Assembly (NCBI RefSeq): GCF_001719125.1
Contig: NZ_CP017006.1
Location: 434,001-498,000 of the forward strand
Length of the DNA: 64,000 bases
Source: Sulfolobus sp. A20
GTDB lineage: Archaea > Thermoproteota > Thermoprotei_A > Sulfolobales > Sulfolobaceae
Direction: 5' to 3'
A program made the position numbers and the translations under genes. Under the pieces are notes generated by a model that saw only the letters and a list, made by a program, of their open reading frames with translations, had not been told where the DNA came from and did not search any database. Within the stretch, counting starts at the first letter, position 1. Each line of letters begins with the position of its first letter. Positions 57,514 to 64,000 of this stretch are shown here, in pieces.

Positions 57514-58797
57514 ATGAGCACGAATGGTTTAGATATTATGTGGTTGGCTTATAAGGGACTTGTATCGAGAAAAGCCATAGCAATTTTAGCTATTATAGCA
57601 GTTTTAATTGGGGTTGCTAGCGTTACCACTCTAGTAGCGTTCACGCAAGGAGTAAGTCAATCAATACTCTCAATAGTAGAATCTTTAGGTCCTAACACTA
57701 TATTGATCTTTTCGGGGAGAGGCGAAGGCTTAACGCAAGCTACCGTAGCTACGCTTGAAAGCCTTCCTGGAGTTAGTGCGGTTTATCCAGTAGTGAGTGG
57801 TTTTGGAACGATAGATGTTGAAGGTCAATCAATGGGCGTATCTATTATTGGTATAAATAATTTGTCTCCAATTTTAGGTCAAGTAATTTTAGAGGACGGC
57901 ACAACATATCCACCTGTCACAACTCCTGAAGCCGTAATAGGCTCAGAAGTTGCAAATCCCTTACCTGGGGTATATTTTTCTCCTGGAAGTACAATTACTG
58001 TCGAAATTTCTAGAGGATATAGTGTTCCGCTACAAGTAGTAGGCGTATTATCGCCGTCTGGTGCTAATCCTCTGTCTGATTCCTCAACTACAATATTTGT
58101 CCCTTTAGGTGAAGCTACAGCTATCTTGAACAGAACTACATATAGCGAAATCATAGTAGAAGCTCAGTCAGTAAAAGATGTAAATCAAGTAGCCAATACG
58201 ATTCAGCTTATTTACGGAAACGAACTTAATGTTATAACCGTTCAGCAATTAATAGACACTGTATCTACTATTACTTCTGGTTTTAGTTTCCTGTTAATAG
58301 CTGTAGCTTCGATCTCTCTTTTTGTTGGGGCTGTTGGCATTATGGCAATAATGTTAAGCAGAGTATACCAGAGAATTAGAGAAATAGGTATAATGAAAAC
58401 TTTAGGATTAACTACTAAGGATGTTTTAAGCATATTTTTAGCCGAGTCCGGGATTATTGGTCTTATAGGTGGGGTTTTAGGAATTATCGTCGGACTATTA
58501 GGAACCTCATTTATAGATGTACTCTCTTCAATCACATCTTCCTCAGCTTCTCAACAAAGCTCCTCATTCGGAGGTGGTTTTTCTGGAGGCAGAGGGGGAT
58601 TTAGAGGAGGGTTTGGTGGTGCGTTTGCATCTAGAGGTGCCAATTCTGGAGTATTATTTGCTTTTAAACCAGTTATTTCTATTGAAGCAATTCTAATAGC
58701 GCTAGTAGTAGCCATAGTAGTTAGCTTGATAGCTGGAATTTATCCCGCTTGGAAAGCTTCAAGATTAACAGTAGTAGAGGCTATTAGGAGGGATTAA
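57514..58797 (+). CDS. MacB/FtsX-type ABC permease with Gly/Arg-rich extracellular loop
   Basis: A 427-residue permease: the first membrane helix (about 20-42), an external MacB-PCD-like domain (about 45-240), then three helices (about 255-280, 305-330, 395-415) with the FtsX core RIREIGIMKTLGLTTKDV and YPAWKASRLTVVEAIRRD. Between the third and fourth helices a low-complexity insert (about residues 347-372) has repeated FGGG, GGRGGFRGG and FGG units, facing outside. ATPase, exported repeat protein and permease together resemble a MacAB-like or Lol-like force-transmitting unit, with the repeat protein in the place of MacA. The start ATG abuts GGAGGTGA. Confidence 0.88.
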   Translation: MSTNGLDIMWLAYKGLVSRKAIAILAIIAVLIGVASVTTLVAFTQGVSQSILSIVESLGPNTILIFSGRGEGLTQATVATLESLPGVSAVYPVVSGFGTIDVEGQSMGVSIIGINNLSPILGQVILEDGTTYPPVTTPEAVIGSEVANPLPGVYFSPGSTITVEISRGYSVPLQVVGVLSPSGANPLSDSSTTIFVPLGEATAILNRTTYSEIIVEAQSVKDVNQVANTIQLIYGNELNVITVQQLIDTVSTITSGFSFLLIAVASISLFVGAVGIMAIMLSRVYQRIREIGIMKTLGLTTKDVLSIFLAESGIIGLIGGVLGIIVGLLGTSFIDVLSSITSSSASQQSSSFGGGFSGGRGGFRGGFGGAFASRGANSGVLFAFKPVISIEAILIALVVAIVVSLIAGIYPAWKASRLTVVEAIRRD

Positions 58798-58835
58798 AGA
58801 TAATCTTTTTATTCATTTGTAATTTTTAATTTTAT

Positions 58836-58884
58836 GTGATGATGAGAGGGTCCAATGATTGATGATTGTCGCTGGAAAAACTGA
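58836..58884 (+). ncRNA. Candidate C/D box guide RNA upstream of tRNA-Gly
   Basis: Box C GTGATGA lies at 58836-58842, a D'-like ATGA near 58855, box C' TTGATGA at 58859-58865, a 15-nt guide (58866-58880) and box D CTGA at 58881-58884. The flanks TTTTA (before box C) and TAAAA (after box D) can close a terminal stem. The D' box is degenerate, and the D' side offers a short guide. It precedes tRNA-Gly by about 40 bp, and its end adjoins the tRNA TATA region. Targets are unknown. Confidence 0.58.
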
Positions 58885-58925
58885 TAAAAACTTTTATCCT
58901 ATAGTACTCTATATTTTTTGACATT

Positions 58926-59615
<690 letters not shown>

Positions 59616-61760
59616 TTGCTCATATACGATAAGTACATACCAGTTCCTAGGCAGATAAATGAGGAATTTTGGACAGTAGAAAAGATAGACCATATTAGGA
59701 ATTTATCGTTGACTGGAAAGCCGTATAAAATATTTACTCAAGACTCTAACTCATTGAGAATCTTAGATAAAGTAAGGTTCAAGCTGGATAAGTCTCCTGC
59801 TTTATCAGAAAGTCCAAAGGCTAAGTTAGACTTCGAATTCTCTGGAATACATATGAAGTCTCCCTTATATCTAGGTGACATGTCCTATGGAGCCTTAAGT
59901 GGTAATCCAAATATTGCCATAGCAAAGGCAGCAGATATGACTGAGACATTAGCCGGTACTGGAGAGGGAGGTTTACATCCAGAGGTAGCTAGGTATAAAA
60001 GAATTTTCGTGCAATGGGCTTCAGCCAGATTTGGAGTGGATATAAGAGTATTGACTGCTGGTTCTGGTGTGGTGATAAAAATTGGTCAAGGAGCTAAACC
60101 TGGTATTGGTGGTCATTTACCCGGTAATAAGGTTACTGAACCAATCTCTATGACGCGTAGAATTCCAATAGGTATTGATGCAGTTTCACCAGCTCCTCAT
60201 CATGATATTTACTCTATTGAAGATTTGGGGCAAAGAATAGAGGCTTTGAAGGAGGCTACTGGAAAGCCAGTTTTTGTAAAAGTTGCTGCAACTAATTATA
60301 TTCCTTACGTTGTCTCTGGTATTGCTAGAATGGGGGCTGATGGAGTAATAATAGATGGGCACGGAGCTGGAACAGGAGCTACTCCGGTGGTAATAAGGGA
60401 TAACGTAGGAATACCCATCGAGCTTGCTGTGTCATCAGCAGACACTATTTTAAGACGTGAAGGACTCAGAGAGAAGTTTACAATTATAGCAGCGGGTAGG
60501 GTTTCGTCAGCTACTGATGCTGCTAAATTGATAGCACTAGGAGCTGATCTGGTGAGTGTAGGAACAGCGGCCTTAGTAGCAATGGGTTGCGTTATGGTTC
60601 ACAAATGTCACATTGGGTCATGTCCAACTGGTTTAACTTCAAAGATTGATGGAACAAGGATTTTCAATATTGAATTTGGCGTTAAAACCCTTATTAACTT
60701 TATCAATGGATTTTCATTAGAATTGGCTAATATTCTTGATAATTTAGGGTTAGAATCTATCAAGGATCTTAGGGGAAGAAGAGATCTCCTATATGGTTAT
60801 GGTTTAACTAATGATACTTTACAAATATTAGGTATTGAAGGTACTGAAGAAGACCTTAACCCCAAAATGGGCGAGTTATGGAATAAGAGAATAATCTCTT
60901 ATATGCACGAGTTAATGACTAAGGCAAATCCAGTAATAACTAGTATGGGCAGCACTGCTCCTCCAGATGTTGAGAGACCTGCGAGGATAGTAGATTGGTT
61001 AAGATCTGATGGAGCTCAAGTTACTCGACCTTCCATTGATCCGTACAGAGAGGATATAGATACATCCTTTTATCTTAAAGGAGGAGAGCTATATCTCTCA
61101 CTACCAATAATCTTTGATATTACAGAAGCATCAAGTGAATATAAAGATGCGTTTGCTTGGAGTGCTCTAGCCTTATCCTCTGCAGTTTTTGACTATGTTA
61201 CAATCGATAAGTATTCTGAAGTTTTCATAAGCAATGATGGTAAGGGAATAGCTAAGTGGAATAAAGGAGAACCTGAAGATGACTCTTATTTGTTGATTCC
61301 CAGTGACAAAAATGTTATAGATGATGTGATAGGAATTGGTGTTCCCGGATTTATAATTGATGAGGATCTAGGGAGTGATGATCTAGAGATAGTAGTTAGT
61401 GATCTTGATACAAAATTAAGGGAAGCTGGAATTAGAAATAATTACGATATATTAGCTAAATCAAGTAGGCTTAGACATTCTGCTGATGCTTTTAAAATGG
61501 TTCTGTTAGGAGCTGACTCAGTCATAATGCCCTATTTTGTTTTAGAAAAAGCTATAGGAGAGGGTAATAAGAGCAATCTTGAGGAAAAGGCGTTCAGCTT
61601 AATAAGCGGGATGAAAAAAGAAATAGCCTTACTTGCTGGTGCAGCAGGGGTATATAGCGTTCAGTCTACATTGACGGGTAATAGAGAGCTACTTCGTTCA
61701 ATAAATCTTAACTCGATAATAAGGAACGAGTTAAGGATTAAGTCTGCAGGTGAGTTATAA
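59616..61760 (+). CDS. Glutamate synthase, FMN-binding (GltB2/GlxD-type) subunit
   Basis: A 714-residue protein. From about residue 60 it carries the alpha/beta-barrel synthase domain: [77 protein letters not shown]325-x5-C331-x4-C336 ([12 protein letters not shown]) forms the ligands of the [3Fe-4S] cluster of GltS. It receives ammonia from a partner and 2-oxoglutarate to make glutamate. The glutaminase domain is missing; it is encoded by the next gene. The C-terminal 200 residues form a second, incomplete barrel-like part. The start is TTG. Confidence 0.9.
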   Translation: MLIYDKYIPVPRQINEEFWTVEKIDHIRNLSLTGKPYKIFTQDSNSLRILDKVRFKLDKSPALSESPKAKLDFEFSGIHMKSPLYLGDMSYGALSGNPNIAIAKAADMTETLAGTGEGGLHPEVARYKRIFVQWASARFGVDIRVLTAGSGVVIKIGQGAKPGIGGHLPGNKVTEPISMTRRIPIGIDAVSPAPHHDIYSIEDLGQRIEALKEATGKPVFVKVAATNYIPYVVSGIARMGADGVIIDGHGAGTGATPVVIRDNVGIPIELAVSSADTILRREGLREKFTIIAAGRVSSATDAAKLIALGADLVSVGTAALVAMGCVMVHKCHIGSCPTGLTSKIDGTRIFNIEFGVKTLINFINGFSLELANILDNLGLESIKDLRGRRDLLYGYGLTNDTLQILGIEGTEEDLNPKMGELWNKRIISYMHELMTKANPVITSMGSTAPPDVERPARIVDWLRSDGAQVTRPSIDPYREDIDTSFYLKGGELYLSLPIIFDITEASSEYKDAFAWSALALSSAVFDYVTIDKYSEVFISNDGKGIAKWNKGEPEDDSYLLIPSDKNVIDDVIGIGVPGFIIDEDLGSDDLEIVVSDLDTKLREAGIRNNYDILAKSSRLRHSADAFKMVLLGADSVIMPYFVLEKAIGEGNKSNLEEKAFSLISGMKKEIALLAGAAGVYSVQSTLTGNRELLRSINLNSIIRNELRIKSAGEL

Positions 61761-63736
61761 TGGAATATACCCCTTCTGGTTGTGGTGTTCTAGGTGTTTT
61801 AAGAAAGAGGAATGCCCCTAAGATTGGGGGTGAAGCTGTAGTAAGAGGGATAGATAGAGTAAGATATAGGGGAAGTGATAAAGGAGCTGGATTTGCTGTT
61901 TTTAATCTTCATGATAGGAACTATTACGTTATAAAGACGTTCTATAAAGGTAATCCTAATGAATTAAAAGAGATTCTTTCGGATTACGGAATTTACGTAA
62001 AGGATATTAAGTATGATTATGTTAGGTCAAACCTCTGCGACTGTAACGTTATTACTTTAGGAGATATTAACGAGATAAAGAAGGCTATAAGAAACGTTAA
62101 TGAAATTTTATGGAACCAAGATAGGAAGGGAAGAATATATAGTATAGGTAGTTCTCTTCAAGTGTTTAAGGGTGTTGGATATCCTATCGAAGTGGCTAAG
62201 AAGTATAATGTGGAAAATTTGGAGGGTGATTTATGGTTAGCTCATACTAGACAGCCCACTAATTCACCAGGCTATTTTCCTTTCTGGTCGCATCCATTCT
62301 CTACATTTAATATAGCAATAGTGCATAATGGTGACGTAAGTTCTTTTGGAGCTAACGTGGAGTATCTAAGATCAAGAGGGTTGAGTAGTTTCGTTGGAAC
62401 GGATAGTGAAGTGATAGCGTTTTTATTTGAAGAATTATTATCAGAAGGGTTAACTATCGAAGAAGTTGTGAATATTATTATAAATCCTTCAAGAAGATTT
62501 AACGGGTTGCCAAATCACGTAGATTACTTGTATAGGAATTCCAGGCTAGATGGTCCGTTTACCGCAATTATAGGTTATGATTCTGGTGATGATTTATACT
62601 TAATTGCGATAGCTGATAGGGCTAAGTTCAGACCCGCTATAGTGGGAGAGGACGATTATTATTATTATGTAGCAAGCGAGGAGAATGAGATAAGGGAAAT
62701 AAGTCCTAAAGCTAAGGTATGGACTCTTAAGCCTGGATCATACTTTATAGCGTCGATTAACAAAGGAGTTATTTCTTATGGTAGAAACGAGGAAGAATTA
62801 GGATCATTTTCTCCTCCACCCGTTATGGTCCCAGAAAACTATGACATAAACGCGTACGATATAGGGTACAAGGATCTAAATTACGAAATTTTGAAATTAG
62901 CAATATCTGGGAAGAAAGAGATAACAGTTGCAAATGTTATGGGGCATAGGTATATTGGGATAAATTTACCTGCTAAGGTCATACAAGGACTTAGAATTAA
63001 TCTTTATGGTGTTGTAGGCAATTGTTTAGCTAATCTTAATGAGGGAAACAACTTTTACGTATATGGTAATGTAGCAGATGATTGTTGTGATACGATGCAT
63101 GGCGGAAAGGTGGTAATATATGGTGATGCGAGAGACGTTTTAGGTCAAGCTTTTCAAAATGGTAGAATTTACGTTAGAGGTAATGCAGGAAATAGAGTAG
63201 GTATTCAGATGAGGGAATATAAAGATAAAAAACCATATCTAATAATCGGTGGAATGGTCGATGATTACTTAGGAGAATACATGGCGGGAGGAGCTATAGT
63301 CGTCTTTGGCAAGAATATGAGAAGGGAACCCGTAGGAAATTTTGTAGGAAGCGGCATGGTAGGAGGGAAAATCTATATAAGGGGCAGGGTTTCCCCAGAA
63401 AAGATCGGACTTCAGCCACCAAAGCAAGAAATTAATAAGTTTTTAAAGGCTCTGCTACTAAAAAATCTTATAACGGAAGATCAGTATAACTCTCTCAGTA
63501 GGGAGGAGTACATTGATTTAATAGATAAGTTGGAGGGTAATGCTAAGGAGTATGCCAAGAAGTTGTTCGAAGAGAAAATTGGAATGCCTCATTACGAATA
63601 TAGAGAATTGTCGGAGGAAGAATTCAAAGACCTATTACCAATAATTGAGGATTACTCAAATGAAATGAATGACCATTCATTTCTTGAGTTATTAAAAGAG
63701 AAGTTCACTATAATAACAGCTAGGAAATTAAAGTGA
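61760..63736 (+). CDS. Glutamate synthase, glutaminase plus GXGXG subunit
   Basis: A 658-residue protein. Residues 1-360 form a class II glutamine amidotransferase. Its catalytic Cys is the C8 of SGCGVLGVL, so a seven-residue propeptide must be removed. [14 protein letters not shown] and [14 protein letters not shown] line the site. Residues 400-560 hold the GXGXG beta-helix domain ([54 protein letters not shown]), which in GltB helps channel ammonia. A helical tail follows. It shares the final A of the previous stop codon (TAATG), so the two subunits are co-translated. Its 3' end overlaps the convergent glycosyltransferase gene by 17 bp. Confidence 0.9.
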   Translation: MEYTPSGCGVLGVLRKRNAPKIGGEAVVRGIDRVRYRGSDKGAGFAVFNLHDRNYYVIKTFYKGNPNELKEILSDYGIYVKDIKYDYVRSNLCDCNVITLGDINEIKKAIRNVNEILWNQDRKGRIYSIGSSLQVFKGVGYPIEVAKKYNVENLEGDLWLAHTRQPTNSPGYFPFWSHPFSTFNIAIVHNGDVSSFGANVEYLRSRGLSSFVGTDSEVIAFLFEELLSEGLTIEEVVNIIINPSRRFNGLPNHVDYLYRNSRLDGPFTAIIGYDSGDDLYLIAIADRAKFRPAIVGEDDYYYYVASEENEIREISPKAKVWTLKPGSYFIASINKGVISYGRNEEELGSFSPPPVMVPENYDINAYDIGYKDLNYEILKLAISGKKEITVANVMGHRYIGINLPAKVIQGLRINLYGVVGNCLANLNEGNNFYVYGNVADDCCDTMHGGKVVIYGDARDVLGQAFQNGRIYVRGNAGNRVGIQMREYKDKKPYLIIGGMVDDYLGEYMAGGAIVVFGKNMRREPVGNFVGSGMVGGKIYIRGRVSPEKIGLQPPKQEINKFLKALLLKNLITEDQYNSLSREEYIDLIDKLEGNAKEYAKKLFEEKIGMPHYEYRELSEEEFKDLLPIIEDYSNEMNDHSFLELLKEKFTIITARKLK

Positions 63737-64000
63737 GAATTTTTGACATAAACTTATTCTTAAACGTGACTTTATCGAACCCTAGAGATCTCTTTTTCAT
63801 CTCTCGTCTAATTTCAATATCTCTCTTGTCCTCTATTAGATCCTTTAAAATTTTGGAAGCCTCATCTATGTCAGAATATGAAAATTCAGGTACTATTTCA
63901 TATGCTCCACTCTCCTTAGGTACAATGGGAATAAGGCCAGAGGACATGGCCTCTATCACCGGTATGCCAAAGTGTTCTCCCATAGTCGGGTGAAAGTATA
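63720..64000 (-). CDS. Family 4 glycosyltransferase, C-terminal part (runs off window end)
   Basis: The minus-strand frame is open from the window end to the stop at 63720-63722. It begins inside the sequence [35 protein letters not shown], the EX7E-type nucleotide-sugar site of GT4 enzymes. A helical tail ends [11 protein letters not shown]. The N-terminal domain lies beyond the window. The donor and acceptor are unknown. The end overlaps the glutamate synthase gene. Confidence 0.85.
   Translation of the reverse strand, partial: YFHPTMGEHFGIPVIEAMSSGLIPIVPKESGAYEIVPEFSYSDIDEASKILKDLIEDKRDIEIRREMKKRSLGFDKVTFKNKFMSKILTLIS

Overview
This window is a piece of a chromosome from a thermoacidophilic crenarchaeon of the family Sulfolobaceae (Sulfolobus/Saccharolobus/Sulfurisphaera group). 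The evidence is the AT-rich sequence, frequent TTG and GTG starts, tRNA genes with small introns just 3' of the anticodon, archaeal TATA boxes about 25 bp upstream of tRNAs, the gene content (sn-glycerol-1-phosphate dehydrogenase, CDP-archaeol synthase, archaeal exosome, RNase P proteins, aCPSF1/FttA, proteasome alpha subunit, KEOPS Pcc1) and the Ced DNA-import genes, which are known only from Crenarchaeota. I cannot name the species from sequence alone. There are no rRNA genes, no CRISPR array and no prophage. The gene content is overwhelmingly core housekeeping.

Layout. 1-9,364: lipid synthesis and RNA/nucleotide genes (carS 3' part, RecA-like ATPase, Clp1-type kinase, thymidylate kinase, UPF0148, UPF0147, aCPSF1/FttA, egsA, FKBP isomerase, S-adenosylhomocysteinase). 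9,365-11,085: tRNA-Met and two tRNA-Leu genes around a decayed TnpB gene that is cut by a 220-bp terminal-inverted-repeat element. 11,086-16,117: an information-processing cluster (L21e, Rpo4, DUF655, KsgA/Dim1, HemK-type methylase, TrmJ, S3Ae, GlmU-like nucleotidyltransferase). 17,364-24,562: the archaeal exosome/RNase P superoperon (L15e, COG1325 protein, Rnp3, Rnp2, PsmA, SBDS, Rrp4, Rrp41, Rrp42, L37Ae, Brix protein, Pcc1, prefoldin beta). 24,586-35,732: XPF nuclease, aEF-2, HAD phosphatase, M28 peptidase, DUF447 protein, LeuB, IleS and a SPOUT methyltransferase. 35,782-50,635: a nearly complete S10/spc-type ribosomal superoperon (L3 to L15 with Rnp1 and a very short S14), then SecY, adenylate kinase, a DUF106 membrane protein, L34e and Cmk.

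50,645-51,845: three tightly packed membrane-protein genes best read as cedA1-cedA-cedA2, the membrane part of the crenarchaeal DNA-import system, placed directly behind cmk. 51,963-52,905: archease and archaemetzincin. 52,906-54,245: a gene-poor stretch with a strongly folded candidate RNA, tRNA-Phe, a 656-bp relative of the 220-bp element with an intact 8-bp target duplication, and an AT-rich leader with two inverted repeats. 54,258-58,797: a three-gene MacB/FtsX-type ABC module (ATPase, large exported Ig-like-repeat protein, permease with a Gly/Arg-rich external loop). 58,798-59,615: a candidate C/D box RNA, tRNA-Gly and about 600 bp of non-coding DNA. 59,616-63,736: a two-gene archaeal glutamate synthase. 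63,720-64,000: the C-terminal end of a family 4 glycosyltransferase.

How it fits together. Most genes serve making, maturing and degrading RNA and protein. Three RNase P protein subunits lie here (Rnp1 in the ribosomal operon, Rnp2 and Rnp3 in the exosome operon), alongside the exosome core, the termination factor FttA, rRNA and tRNA methylases and two candidate C/D guide RNAs. The accessory layer is small: two related non-autonomous elements, one TnpB relic, the Ced operon and the ABC module. All six convergent protein-coding pairs overlap at their 3' ends by 11-24 bp, which shows how compact the genome is.
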